Source: Lysinibacillus xylanilyticus
GTDB taxonomy: Bacteria > Bacillota > Bacilli > Bacillales_A > Planococcaceae
DNA: 64,000 nucleotides
Direction of reading: 5' to 3'
Assembly (NCBI RefSeq): GCF_001708185.1
Contig: NZ_MDDN01000004.1
Coordinates: forward strand, 248,001 to 312,000
The position numbers were made by a program, and so were the translations under genes. The notes below the pieces were generated by a model that saw only the letters and a list, made by a program, of their open reading frames with translations, was not told the DNA's origin and searched no databases. Shown piece by piece: positions 24,469 through 33,287 of the stretch; the stretch's first letter is position 1; the number at the start of each line of letters is the position of its first letter.

Positions 24469-25698
24469 TTGGGTAAAGCATTGATTATCGGAGCTGGCGG
24501 AGTAGCCAGTGTTGTGGTACACAAGTGTGTTCAAAATTCGGACGTATTTGAGGAAATTTGTATCGCAAGTAGAACTGTTTCAAAATGTGACGCTCTAAAA
24601 GAAAAACTAGAAGGCGGAAAAACAAAGATCCAAACTGCACAGGTAGACGCAGACAATACAGAAGAGGTTATCGAGCTTATTAAAGCCTTTGGACCAGATG
24701 TTGTCATTAACGTAGCACTACCTTATCAGGACTTAACGATTATGGATGCTTGCTTAGCGACAGGTGTACACTATGTGGATACTGCAAACTACGAGCCACC
24801 TGAAACGGCAAAATTTGAATATAAATGGCAATGGGCTTACAAAGAGAAGTTCGAAAAAGCTGGCTTAACTGCATTACTTGGTAGTGGTTTTGATCCAGGC
24901 GTAACGGGCGTTTTCACGGCTCATGCTCAAAAACATGAATTTGATGAAATCCACTACATTGATATTGTGGATGCAAATGCTGGTGATCATGGTTATCATT
25001 TCGCAACAAACTTCAACCCAGAAATCAACATTCGTGAAATTACTGCGAATGGTCGTTACTGGAAAGAAGGCGAGTGGGTAGAAACTGCACCACTTGAGAA
25101 AAAAGAAGTATATAACTTACCAGAAATTGGACCAAAAGATATTTACCTGTTATACCATGAAGAGTTAGAATCTCTTGCTAAAAACATTAAAGGCTTAAAG
25201 CAAATCCGTTTCTGGATGACATTCTCAGAAAAATACTTAACACACTTAAAAGTATTAGAAAATGTTGGTATGACTTCTATCGAGCCTATCGAGTTTGAAG
25301 GGCAAATGATTCAACCAATCCACTTCCTTAAAGCAGTACTGCCTGATCCAGCATCACTTGGACCACGCACAAAAGGGAAAACAAATATCGGTTGTATCGT
25401 TCGCGGTCTAAAAGATGGCAAGGAAAAAACTTATTATGTGTACAACGTATGTGACCACGAAGAATGTTATAACGAAGTTGGTTCACAGGCGATTTCTTAC
25501 ACAACTGGTGTACCAGCAATGATTGGTGCGATGCTTGTGATGAACGGTGAATGGCGTAAACCAGGCGTTTGGAACGTCGAAGATTTCAATCCAGATCCAT
25601 TCATGGATGCGCTAAATAAATGGGGTCTACCATGGCAAGAAAGCCATAATCCCGAATTACTTGACCTTGATTTAGATGCAAAGGAACTAAGCAAATGA
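24469..25698 (+). CDS. Carboxynorspermidine/carboxyspermidine dehydrogenase
   Basis: A 409-residue protein of the saccharopine dehydrogenase superfamily. It has an N-terminal Rossmann motif (ALIIGAGGVASVVVH), a VINVALPYQD segment and GSGFDPGVTGVF, all typical of the CASDH branch that joins aspartate semialdehyde to a diamine with NADPH. The TTG start at 24469 has GGGGGTAG upstream and gives the family N-terminus. The next gene is the matching decarboxylase and overlaps by 4 bases (ATGA), so the pair forms a complete two-step polyamine route that does not need S-adenosylmethionine decarboxylase. Whether norspermidine or spermidine is made depends on the diamine supplied and cannot be read here. 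A clear promoter is present. Confidence 0.92.
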   Translation: MGKALIIGAGGVASVVVHKCVQNSDVFEEICIASRTVSKCDALKEKLEGGKTKIQTAQVDADNTEEVIELIKAFGPDVVINVALPYQDLTIMDACLATGVHYVDTANYEPPETAKFEYKWQWAYKEKFEKAGLTALLGSGFDPGVTGVFTAHAQKHEFDEIHYIDIVDANAGDHGYHFATNFNPEINIREITANGRYWKEGEWVETAPLEKKEVYNLPEIGPKDIYLLYHEELESLAKNIKGLKQIRFWMTFSEKYLTHLKVLENVGMTSIEPIEFEGQMIQPIHFLKAVLPDPASLGPRTKGKTNIGCIVRGLKDGKEKTYYVYNVCDHEECYNEVGSQAISYTTGVPAMIGAMLVMNGEWRKPGVWNVEDFNPDPFMDALNKWGLPWQESHNPELLDLDLDAKELSK

Positions 25699-26834
25699 AA
25701 CCAATTGATTTTTCAAAAGTTCCATCCCCTTCTTACGTAGTGGATGAGCGATTATTAACAAAAAATCTAGAGCTTTTAAAATCGATTCAAGATCGTACAG
25801 GCTGCCGTATTTTACTTGCCTTAAAAGGATTTTCAATGCACTCAACATTCCCTTTAGTAGGTAAATATTTAGCCGGCATTACATCAAGCTCACTTCATGA
25901 AGCACGACTTGGCTATGAAAAAATGGGCAAGGAAGTACACGTTTATGCACCTGCTTATATGGAGCATGAGATGGACGAGCTTCTAGGCTATGTTGAGCAC
26001 ATCGTGTTTAACTCATTTAACCAATGGGCACAGTACAAGGATAAAGTAAAATCTGCTGGTAAAACAATTGAATGTGGTATTCGTATTAATCCTGAGTACT
26101 CTGAAATTGAAACAGCACTTTACGATCCTTGCTACACAAATTCTCGCCTAGGTACAACATTAGCCAACTTCGACAAGTCACAACTTGACGGTATTGATGG
26201 CCTACACTTCCATGCAATGTGTGAGCAAAATTCAGATACGTTAGAGCGTATTATACAAGTTGTCGAAGAAAAATTTGGTGATGTTTTGCATCAAATGAAA
26301 TGGTTAAACTTTGGCGGTGGTCACCATATCACTCGTGAAGATTATGATGTGGAAAAGCTAGTGAATATCATTAATTATATTCAAGACAAGTATAACCTTC
26401 TCGTATATTTAGAGCCAGGTGAAGCTGTTGCACTAAATACTGGTTATTTAGTAGCAACTGTTCTTGATATTCAGAAAAACGGTATGGACTTAGCAATTTT
26501 AGACACATCGGCAACATGTCATATGCCAGACGTTCTAGAAATGCCATACCGCCCTATGATTATCGGTTCTGGTCAAGCAAATGAGCTAGCACACACATAT
26601 CGTCTAGGCGGACTTACATGTCTTGCTGGTGATATTATTGGTGATTATTCATTTGAACAACCTTTAAAACCAGGAGATCGTCTTGTATTCACGGATATGG
26701 CACATTACTCAATGGTGAAAAACCATATGTTTAATGGGGTAAACCTTCCATCAATCGTTTCTTATAACGATGAAGAAGGCATTAAAGTTATTCGTGAATT
26801 TAAATTTGAAGACTATAGCGGTCGACTTTCCTAA
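25695..26834 (+). CDS. nspC: Carboxynorspermidine/carboxyspermidine decarboxylase
   Basis: A 379-residue fold-type III PLP decarboxylase of the alanine racemase/ornithine decarboxylase superfamily. ILLALKGFSMHS holds the PLP lysine, GLHFHAMCEQNS and LNFGGGHHITRED bind the cofactor phosphate, EPGEAVALNTGY is the ribose/phosphate loop, and DTSATCHMPDVLEMPYRP holds the catalytic Cys donated across the dimer interface. It removes the carboxyl group from carboxy(nor)spermidine. Its ATG overlaps the upstream dehydrogenase stop (ATGA). A strong terminator follows, so this is a two-gene operon. Confidence 0.94.
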   Translation: MKPIDFSKVPSPSYVVDERLLTKNLELLKSIQDRTGCRILLALKGFSMHSTFPLVGKYLAGITSSSLHEARLGYEKMGKEVHVYAPAYMEHEMDELLGYVEHIVFNSFNQWAQYKDKVKSAGKTIECGIRINPEYSEIETALYDPCYTNSRLGTTLANFDKSQLDGIDGLHFHAMCEQNSDTLERIIQVVEEKFGDVLHQMKWLNFGGGHHITREDYDVEKLVNIINYIQDKYNLLVYLEPGEAVALNTGYLVATVLDIQKNGMDLAILDTSATCHMPDVLEMPYRPMIIGSGQANELAHTYRLGGLTCLAGDIIGDYSFEQPLKPGDRLVFTDMAHYSMVKNHMFNGVNLPSIVSYNDEEGIKVIREFKFEDYSGRLS

Positions 26835-26837
26835 TAG

Positions 26838-26876
26838 AAAAAATCCTCTCCAACTTCAGCTGGAGAGGATTTTTTA
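26838..26876. terminator. Bidirectional terminator
   Basis: AAAAAATCCTCTCCA pairs perfectly with TGGAGAGGATTTTTT around an 8-base loop. It ends the polyamine operon and also lies at the end of the convergent secreted-protein gene. Confidence 0.9.
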
Positions 26877-27764
26877 TTATGGCCGCATATTCATCCAACT
26901 ATCGACATGATGAATGGCAAAACCATTAAAACTTGTTTTATTGGCATAATGACGATGAACCGTTGCTAATTGTTTATTCATAAAGGCTTCTCCATTATCA
27001 TAAAAGGTAATTGTTTTCCCCTCGTTAGAAGCGCCTGTTTCTACACCAATCACAATTGATTTATTTACTTTTTGTGCATACTCTATTTCATTTTCAACTA
27101 TTTTGATAATGTTTTTAGCTGCATCTCGATAGGCCATGATCGAAACACTATCCACTTGATCGATAACCCATTCAGCTAATATACCATTGCCATATTGATT
27201 GCTATAAGCGATCTCATCAAACCAAAATGGCATATCGACTTCCAAAGGTATTTGTAATTGATTGGCCCCCTCTTTCGCTCTAGTAAGGAGCGCTTGATAG
27301 GATTCTATTGTATTTACTTGGTTCGAGCTCCATCCACTATTTAGATAAGGCTCTACATCCAGGTGGACTCCAGAAAATTGCTCTGTTGTTAATGCACTCT
27401 CATTATATGTATGTAACCACTCAAACAGTTGATCCTGCATTTTATAGCCATCCTCTGATACCCAACTTGCAGCACCATCCAATGCATATACTTTTATACC
27501 TTTTGTTGTTGCTTTGTCAATAAAGCTTTTATAATTGTCATTTGCTATATCAGTATTAATCTGTAAATAGACTTTGTTAACATCTTTGCTTTCTAAAAAT
27601 TGGAGTACGCCTGATTCATCTTCAACAATTTTTGTCGTATCCCATAACCAAGTTGCTCTATCTTGCATGGCCGTTGCCTCTACCTTTCCTATTGTTAAAC
27701 CTAGCGTACTTACAATTGTTACTATAAAAGCAATGATTGCTTTTGATAGTGAACGACTTACCAT
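26877..27764 (-). CDS. Secreted TIM-barrel-like protein under c-di-GMP riboswitch control
   Basis: A 295-residue protein with a Sec signal peptide: basic VSRSLSK, a hydrophobic core to about residue 25, and likely cleavage near KVEATA. The mature part alternates beta strands and helices. Segments VYLQINTDI, KVYALDGAASW, FSGVHLDVEPYL, EVDMPFW, SIMAYRDAA and VIGVETG look like the strand ends of a (beta/alpha)8 barrel, and HLDVEPY plus IMAYRD recall the acidic active-site strands of glycoside-hydrolase barrels. I cannot name a family. ATG 27764 has GGAGATG upstream. The leader carries a cyclic-di-GMP-I riboswitch (27807-27900), so it probably serves the motile/sessile switch at the cell surface. 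Confidence 0.7.
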   Translation of the reverse strand: MVSRSLSKAIIAFIVTIVSTLGLTIGKVEATAMQDRATWLWDTTKIVEDESGVLQFLESKDVNKVYLQINTDIANDNYKSFIDKATTKGIKVYALDGAASWVSEDGYKMQDQLFEWLHTYNESALTTEQFSGVHLDVEPYLNSGWSSNQVNTIESYQALLTRAKEGANQLQIPLEVDMPFWFDEIAYSNQYGNGILAEWVIDQVDSVSIMAYRDAAKNIIKIVENEIEYAQKVNKSIVIGVETGASNEGKTITFYDNGEAFMNKQLATVHRHYANKTSFNGFAIHHVDSWMNMRP

Positions 27765-27806
27765 ATGTTACATCTCCATTCTATTTACCAAGGCTCATAG
27801 AACAGA

Positions 27807-27900
27807 ACCTGGCAACCTGACAATCATGCACTATACTAATATAGTGTTTAGACTCATGGCTTTGCGTCCTTCCCTTTCAGTGAAGTTTGCCTTTTACAGT
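27807..27900 (-). ncRNA. Cyclic-di-GMP-I (GEMM-I) riboswitch
   Basis: On the minus strand the conserved blocks come in the right order. GGCAAAC is followed by the P2 hairpin CTTCACTGAAAGGGAAG with a GAAA loop, then GACGCAAAGCC, GAGTCTAAA, a variable P3 stem (CACTATATTAGTATAGTG), ATGATTGTC and the closing AGGTTGCC. It is about 43 bases upstream of the secreted-protein start codon. A short hairpin AGGTTC/GAGCCT overlaps the closing strand and could act as the expression platform; no intrinsic terminator is seen, so control may be translational. Confidence 0.92.
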
Positions 27901-28020
27901 AGTTTTATTACTTTACATAATACGCAGTTAGAACGAAAATGTCTGTAGGTCCAATTAATAATTATCGGGAGTACTGTTCGATAAAATCGTATAAACACAG
28001 GTGATTTTTACTATAGAAGC

Positions 28021-28058
28021 AAAAAAAAAACGTAGAGTACTCAAGCCTCTACGTTTTC
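28021..28058 (-). terminator. Terminator after cheW
   Basis: CGTAGAG pairs with CTCTACG, extended by flanking AAAA/TTTT, with ten A (T on the minus strand) beyond it. It overlaps the last codons of cheW. Confidence 0.85.
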
Positions 28059-28523
28059 ATTTTCAAGCAATTTGTGCAAATAATTAATAATTTCACGAAT
28101 ACCTTCTAATGAATTCACAAGTATTTTTGGATCTACGTATGTAATCATACGATTTTCCAGATTTGCCACAGCTGTAAAGTAGCGTGTTTTTGAATAATTG
28201 ACAAGTCCCACTTGCTTTAATACAGACTCATCAAAATCAAGAATTTCACGAGCATCTGTCACAAGTAATCCATAATTCACAACATCCGTGTTCAATACGA
28301 TAACACGTGCTGTTGCAGTATTTGAAGAACGGTTGTAAAGAATACGTTCAAAATCAAGCACAGGCACAAGCTCACCACGAATTCTTGTGAAGCCTAGTAG
28401 ATAATTTGGTAAATGAGGAATAGGTGTTACATGCTCTAACTTTTCAATCGAAATCGCTTGCTCCACAGGTACTGCATATTCTTCTGTACCACAAGCAAAG
28501 ACTACTGCCTTTACACTTTCCAT
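28041..28523 (-). CDS. cheW: Chemotaxis adaptor CheW
   Basis: A 160-residue CheW-like domain covering nearly the whole protein. AVVFACGTEEYAVPVEQ, then IPHLPNYLLGFTRIRGELVP and VLDF, then NYGLLVTDAREI match the double beta-barrel adaptor that links chemoreceptors to the CheA kinase. No CheA, receptor or flagellar gene is near, so this is an isolated cheW. It is transcribed toward the secreted-protein gene and is followed by a terminator. ATG 28523 has AAGGATG upstream. A CheV function is excluded because there is no receiver domain. Whether it is the main adaptor or a second copy cannot be seen in this window. Confidence 0.9.
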   Translation of the reverse strand: MESVKAVVFACGTEEYAVPVEQAISIEKLEHVTPIPHLPNYLLGFTRIRGELVPVLDFERILYNRSSNTATARVIVLNTDVVNYGLLVTDAREILDFDESVLKQVGLVNYSKTRYFTAVANLENRMITYVDPKILVNSLEGIREIINYLHKLLENENVEA

Positions 28524-28548
28524 GCGGTCACATCCTTCGACTCTGTTG

Positions 28549-29664
28549 TTATTTTTTTGCAGACTCTTTTACAATTTCGACAAGTAAATCTGCTAATTTT
28601 TCTAATTCTTCTACTGGTATTTTTTCATTTGTTGTATGAATATCTTCATAACCAACAGATAAATTTACTGTAGGGATACCGAAGCCAGCAATAACATTGG
28701 CATCAGATCCACCACCAGAAATACCAAGCTTTGGTGTACGTTCAATGCTATGTGCAGCCGCCATTGCCACTTGAACAACTTTATCCTTTTCTGTTACACG
28801 GAAGCCAGGATACATTAGTTTCACTTCAACTTCAGCTTTTGCCCCTAATGAAGCAGAAACTTGCTCAAACGTTTCCTGCATATGCTTAGTTTGTGCATCA
28901 AGCTTCGTTTTGTCGATAGAACGTGCTTCTGCTAGTATTGTCACTTCATCACATACAATATTTGTTGCCTGGCCACCTTCAAAGCGACCGATATTTGCTG
29001 TAGTTTCTTCATCTAAACGACCAAGCTTCATTTGTGCAATACATTTAGAAGCAACCGTAATCGCAGATATTCCTTTTTCTGGAGCAACACCAGCATGAGC
29101 TGTTTTCCCAATTATTTTAGCGAAGATTTTTGCTTGGAATGGTGCAGCTGTTACAATACCGCCTACTTTGCCATCACTGTCTACAGCAAAACCATATTTT
29201 GCTTTAATTTTAGATGGATCTAACTCTTTAGCTCCAACGAGTCCACTTTCTTCACCAGCTGTAATAATAAATTCAATATCTCCATGTTCAATATTTTGCT
29301 CTTTTAAGCGTTTAGCCATTTCAAATAAAGCAGCAAGGCCAGCTTTGTCATCAGCACCTAAAATTGTTGTACCATCGGATACGATATAGCCATCTTCACG
29401 AAGAGACGGTTTAATACCTTTACCTGGAACAACTGTATCCATATGAGAAGTAAAATAAATAGGTTCGACATCCAACGAACCTTTTAATGTTGCAAGTATA
29501 TTCCCTGCTCCATGCCCGTTACGAGTATGTGCATCATCTTGTTCTACTGTAAAACCTAGCGCTGTTAATTTGTCGATTAAAATCGGCGCAATCACTTGTT
29601 CATGTTTTGTTTCTGAATCGATTTGTACGAGCTCAAAAAACTCTTCTACTAAACGACTTGTCAT
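28549..29664 (-). CDS. M20-family peptidase, YqjE/PepT-like
   Basis: A 371-residue zinc aminopeptidase of the M20 family, the same length as B. subtilis YqjE. Metal and catalytic residues are visible in YFTSHMDTVVPG (first His and Asp), LGADDKAGLAA (bridging Asp), TAGEESGLVGA (catalytic Glu and ligand Glu), GFAVDSDGKVG, and the last ligand in EDIHTTNEK. A dimerisation domain is inserted at about residues 180-290. It should cleave small peptides, perhaps tripeptides. ATG 29664 has AGGGAG upstream. The next gene upstream is a coiled-coil protein with its own terminator between them. Confidence 0.9.
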   Translation of the reverse strand: MTSRLVEEFFELVQIDSETKHEQVIAPILIDKLTALGFTVEQDDAHTRNGHGAGNILATLKGSLDVEPIYFTSHMDTVVPGKGIKPSLREDGYIVSDGTTILGADDKAGLAALFEMAKRLKEQNIEHGDIEFIITAGEESGLVGAKELDPSKIKAKYGFAVDSDGKVGGIVTAAPFQAKIFAKIIGKTAHAGVAPEKGISAITVASKCIAQMKLGRLDEETTANIGRFEGGQATNIVCDEVTILAEARSIDKTKLDAQTKHMQETFEQVSASLGAKAEVEVKLMYPGFRVTEKDKVVQVAMAAAHSIERTPKLGISGGGSDANVIAGFGIPTVNLSVGYEDIHTTNEKIPVEELEKLADLLVEIVKESAKK

Positions 29665-29791
29665 GTTGTAAGACTCCCTTAGTTTACGTGTTTTTCCACG
29701 TTATAGTATATATTTTATTTTAGCACAACGTCTGCAGAGTTGAAATAATTCGCTACGAAAATCACCAATCACTCCTTATTGCAAAATGAAG

Positions 29792-29829
29792 AAAAAACCT
29801 ATGAAAGAAGGAGATTCTTTTCACAGGTT
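29792..29829 (-). terminator. Terminator after the coiled-coil gene
   Basis: AACCTATGAAAG pairs with CTTTTCACAGGTT with one mismatch. Six A on the plus strand form the T-run on the minus strand. Confidence 0.7.
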
Positions 29830-30787
29830 ACTTCGATGCTTGGAAAATAGTTTCTTTCTCTTTTTGTAGAGACTGCAAATAATCCTCTGCCTTGTTATGT
29901 TTATCCTGCAGACGCCAAATCGTATTATGTACATCATCTTGTACACGAGAAACCTGTTCTCTTGCTGTTGATATTTTGGAATGGACGGACCAAGCTGAAA
30001 AAATGTCATCAAAGAAATAGTCCGCAAATTTTACAAATCCATCGGTCTCAACTGATAATGTTTTCGTAGACATATCATGTACATCCAGTAGTTCGTTATG
30101 AAAACGTTGCAAAGCTATTTGAGCATTATGAAGATAATTTTCGGACTTATCAAGTGCATCATGCTTTAAATGTGTAGCAATAAGTCCCCCACTAAAAAAC
30201 GTATCCCATGTTGAGTATCCATTTGCGGAATGCAAGGACTCTGCTGCTTGTCCAAGCTTAGTCAGTGCTGCTTCACCAGCCTCTTCAGCTTCCTTTATTT
30301 CTACAATTAGTTGTTTCGTTAACATTTCTTCATGCGCTAATTGTTCTAGCCTTTTTGCCTGTTCAGGCTCATGTATTTGTAAGTAGCTTTTCTTTTTAGC
30401 ATTTAATACGCTTAACGCCTCGTGCAACACTTGTTCATCAATTTGAGAAAGTTTAGTGTTTACTTGCCCTAAATCAGCTATCAAATCAGTTTCCATCTTC
30501 TTTGCTTCATTTATTTTTAATTCAAGCACGGCTGCCTTGTCGATTTCTTCTGCACGTAGCTCATCTTGTTGCCCTGTCCACGTACGAATCATATTCATAA
30601 AAGAAAAGCCTTCTAACTTATCGAGTTTCATACGAATTTGATTGAGTGCTGTAGAATGTTTATAAATTTCTTGTTGTGCATGCTCGATTTGCTTTTCAAT
30701 TAAATCCCTTTGTTCACTTAACCTACTGACAGTTCTTAATTGTGCATGAATCATTTCCTGCTCTTTTTGTAATTGTTTCCATTCCAT
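29828..30787 (-). CDS. Coiled-coil protein of unknown function, 319 residues
   Basis: The protein is almost wholly helical. Long heptad-rich coiled coils run from residues 1-70 and 90-170 and again over the last 60 residues. A less regular middle (about 195-270) contains YSTWDTFFSGGLIATHLKHD, the only distinctive motif. No signal peptide or membrane helix is present. Similar proteins occur beside yqjE in related genomes but have no known role. ATG 30787 follows a GGAG-containing leader. Upstream lies repeat array C. It could be structural or a scaffold; this is inference only. Confidence 0.65.
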   Translation of the reverse strand: MEWKQLQKEQEMIHAQLRTVSRLSEQRDLIEKQIEHAQQEIYKHSTALNQIRMKLDKLEGFSFMNMIRTWTGQQDELRAEEIDKAAVLELKINEAKKMETDLIADLGQVNTKLSQIDEQVLHEALSVLNAKKKSYLQIHEPEQAKRLEQLAHEEMLTKQLIVEIKEAEEAGEAALTKLGQAAESLHSANGYSTWDTFFSGGLIATHLKHDALDKSENYLHNAQIALQRFHNELLDVHDMSTKTLSVETDGFVKFADYFFDDIFSAWSVHSKISTAREQVSRVQDDVHNTIWRLQDKHNKAEDYLQSLQKEKETIFQASK

Positions 30788-30859
30788 TCATCTCAACTCC
30801 TCTACATATATGTACGGTTGAAACGAGGATATGTTTCAATTATCTTTCTCATCAGCATT

Positions 30860-31140
30860 CCGTGTGATTGATTTCCGTTACGGCTGGGCGCTTTGCCGCT
30901 GACGCTTCGCTTTCGCGCAGATAAAACATTGTTGCTGACGCTTCGCTTTCGCACAGATAAAACATTGCCGCTGACGCTTCGCTTTCGCGCAGATAAAACA
31001 TTGCCGCTGACGCTTCGCTTTCGCGCAGATAAAACATTGTTGCTGACGCTTCGCTTTCGCACAGAGCAAAGCTTAATGAGGGGCGTCCCTTGTGCCGCTT
31101 CACTCGCGTAATCCGCGGAAGCTTTAACTTCTCAAATTAG
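30860..31140. repeat. Tandem array C: five units, period 36 bp
   Basis: GCTGACGCTTCGCTTTCGC occurs at 30898, 30934, 30970, 31006 and 31042, exactly 36 bp apart. The left flank is GATTTCCGTTACGGCTGGGC and the right flank GGGGCGTCCC then GCCGCTTCACTCGCG. Because 36 is a multiple of three, all frames without stops stay open through the array and give spurious repetitive ORFs on both strands. There is no ribosome site or plausible start. Confidence 0.92.
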
Positions 31141-31195
31141 TTCAAGATTAAAAGAAAAGCCTAGTAATCGAATGACTACTAGACTTGTACAATTC

Positions 31196-32743
31196 TTATA
31201 GAGGAATGTTTCCGTGTTTTTTCTCTGGACGTGTTTCGTGTTTGTTTGATAGCATATCTAGCCCTTGAATTAACTTAATACGTGTATCACGTGGATCGAT
31301 AACATCGTCTACCATACCGCGAGATGCTGCAACGTATGGATTCGCGAACTTTTCTTTATATTCTTCAATTTTCGCTGCACGTGTTGCTTCTGGATCTTCT
31401 GATTTGGCAATTTCACGCGCGAAGATGATGTTTGCCGCACCTGCCGCTCCCATAACCGCGATTTCTGCGTTAGGCCAAGCAAATACAAGGTCTGCTCCGA
31501 TTGATTTAGAGTTAAGGGCAACGTATGCACCACCATATGCTTTACGCAGAATGACTGTAATTTTTGGTACAGTAGCTTCTGAGTATGCATAAAGGATTTT
31601 AGCTCCATGACGAATGATCCCACCATGCTCTTGTTTAACGCCTGGGAAGAAGCCAGAAACGTCTTCAAATGTAATGATTGGTATATTGTAAGCATCACAA
31701 GTACGAATGAAACGAGCAGCCTTGTCTGAAGAATCAATATCTAATCCACCAGCTAATACTTTAGGTTGGTTACATACAAGACCAACTGATTCACCAGCAA
31801 TACGCGCAAAACCAACGACTACGTTTTTCGCAAATTCTGCATGAACTTCCATAAATGAGCCTTCATCCACTATTTGCTCGACAACTTTACGTACATCATA
31901 AGGACGAGTAGTTTCGATTGGTACAGTATCCACGATTTCTGGACGATAGTCATCACCCTCTGGTCGTGCCTGACGCGGTGCTTTTTCTTTATTATTTTGT
32001 GGTAAGTAGCTTAATAGTTTCTTAATTTCATTAATAGCTTCTTCTTCAGATGGTGCGCGGAAGTGTGCATTACCACTTACAGCGTTGTTTACTTTAGAAC
32101 CACCTAAATCTTCAGCAGAGATTTTTTCACCTGTTACTGTTTCAATAACTTTAGGTCCTGTAATGAACATTTGAGATGTTTTATCAACCATTAGAATAAA
32201 GTCTGTTATTGCTGGAGAATATACCGCTCCACCAGCACATGGTCCCATGATAACGGAGATTTGCGGAATTACTCCAGAGTAGATTGCATTACGATAGAAA
32301 ATATGGCCATAACCGTCAAGTGAAAGTACACCCTCTTGAATACGAGCACCGCCTGAATCATTTATACCGATGAATGGTGTACCATTTTTCGCAGCTAAGT
32401 CCATTACTGTTGCCATTTTTTTAGCATGCATTTCACCAAGCGCTCCACCAAATACTGTGAAATCTTGAGAGAATAAGTATACTGGACGTCCGTTGATTTT
32501 ACCAAAACCTGTGACTACACCGTCACCAGGACCTTCCATTTTGTCCATACCGAAGTCTACTGTACGGTGTGTTATGAATGGGTTGATTTCAAAAAATGTA
32601 TCTTCGTCAAGTAATAATTCAATACGCTCACGAGCTGTTAATTTCCCTTTTTCATGTTGCTTGTCGATGCGTTCATAGCCACCACCAAGTTCAATTACCG
32701 TCTTACGGTCATACAAGTCATTAATTTTGTCGAACATATCCAT
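31196..32743 (-). CDS. Acyl-CoA carboxylase carboxyltransferase subunit (propionyl-CoA type, YqjD)
   Basis: A protein of about 515 residues with the two crotonase-fold halves of biotin-dependent carboxyltransferases: FSQDFTVFGGALGEMHAKK, NDSGGARIQEGV and GPCAGGAVYSPAITDF in the first, DVSGFFPGVKQEHGGIIRHG and RKAYGGAYVALNSK in the second. It transfers CO2 from biotin to an acyl-CoA. Its place beside methylmalonyl-CoA epimerase and near the mutase genes points to propionyl-CoA. The biotin carboxylase/carrier subunit is not in the window. ATG 32743 is chosen; a GTG at 32752 would overlap the epimerase stop (GTGA), and either start is possible. It follows mce in one operon. Confidence 0.92.
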   Translation of the reverse strand: MDMFDKINDLYDRKTVIELGGGYERIDKQHEKGKLTARERIELLLDEDTFFEINPFITHRTVDFGMDKMEGPGDGVVTGFGKINGRPVYLFSQDFTVFGGALGEMHAKKMATVMDLAAKNGTPFIGINDSGGARIQEGVLSLDGYGHIFYRNAIYSGVIPQISVIMGPCAGGAVYSPAITDFILMVDKTSQMFITGPKVIETVTGEKISAEDLGGSKVNNAVSGNAHFRAPSEEEAINEIKKLLSYLPQNNKEKAPRQARPEGDDYRPEIVDTVPIETTRPYDVRKVVEQIVDEGSFMEVHAEFAKNVVVGFARIAGESVGLVCNQPKVLAGGLDIDSSDKAARFIRTCDAYNIPIITFEDVSGFFPGVKQEHGGIIRHGAKILYAYSEATVPKITVILRKAYGGAYVALNSKSIGADLVFAWPNAEIAVMGAAGAANIIFAREIAKSEDPEATRAAKIEEYKEKFANPYVAASRGMVDDVIDPRDTRIKLIQGLDMLSNKHETRPEKKHGNIPL

Positions 32744-32748
32744 ACTGA

Positions 32749-33162
32749 TCACTTATCCCCTTTTCCACTTTTATCACATAATTCATATAACACACCGAAA
32801 GATGATTTCGGATGCATGAAAGCAACCTCAGCACCACCAGCACCTGGTCCTGGTTCATCGGATAATAGACGTACGCCTTTTTCGCGAAGCTCTGCCATAC
32901 GCTCACGAATTCCTGTCACACCGAAAGCTACATGGTGAATACCTTCCCCACGTTTTTCGATGAATCCGTGGATAGCACTTTTTTCACTCATCGGTTCTAA
33001 TAACTCAATTTTTACGTTACCCGCATCAATGAATGCAACACGAACCTGTTGAGATTCTACCTCTTCCACTTTCAGTAACTTTAAGCCTAAAGTTTCTGTA
33101 TAATATGTAATGCGTTCATCAAGATCGCGGACTGCAATCCCAATATGATCTACTCTCTCCAT
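32749..33162 (-). CDS. mce: Methylmalonyl-CoA epimerase
   Basis: A 137-residue vicinal-oxygen-chelate protein. Metal ligands appear in the two babbab halves: VDHIGIAV (His), IELLEP (Glu), GIHHVAFGV (His) and GVLYELCD (Glu). It interconverts (S)- and (R)-methylmalonyl-CoA, linking the carboxylase encoded next to it with the mutase encoded by mutAB about 4 kb downstream. Length and context match B. subtilis YqjC, and the presence here of the mutase makes the epimerase role firm. ATG 33162 has AAGGAG upstream. It is the first gene of a two-gene operon and is divergent from prli42. Confidence 0.93.
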   Translation of the reverse strand: MERVDHIGIAVRDLDERITYYTETLGLKLLKVEEVESQQVRVAFIDAGNVKIELLEPMSEKSAIHGFIEKRGEGIHHVAFGVTGIRERMAELREKGVRLLSDEPGPGAGGAEVAFMHPKSSFGVLYELCDKSGKGDK

Positions 33163-33287
33163 GGTGACATCTCCTTCTGTTATGGTACATAATCTATTTT
33201 ACAGACTTTTTCGTCAAAACTCTACTACTTGAGAAATTTTTCAGATTTGCTAAACTATTTATAAGAAAAGAAGGAGCGAACGAGCAT

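Noticed and set aside
30802-31111. Repetitive ORFs of 60-90 residues on both strands with ARKRSVSGN-like or CAKAKRQ-like units.
   Set aside because: They are translations of array C. The 36-bp period keeps every stop-free frame open, there is no ribosome site, and three frames of the same strand are open at once.
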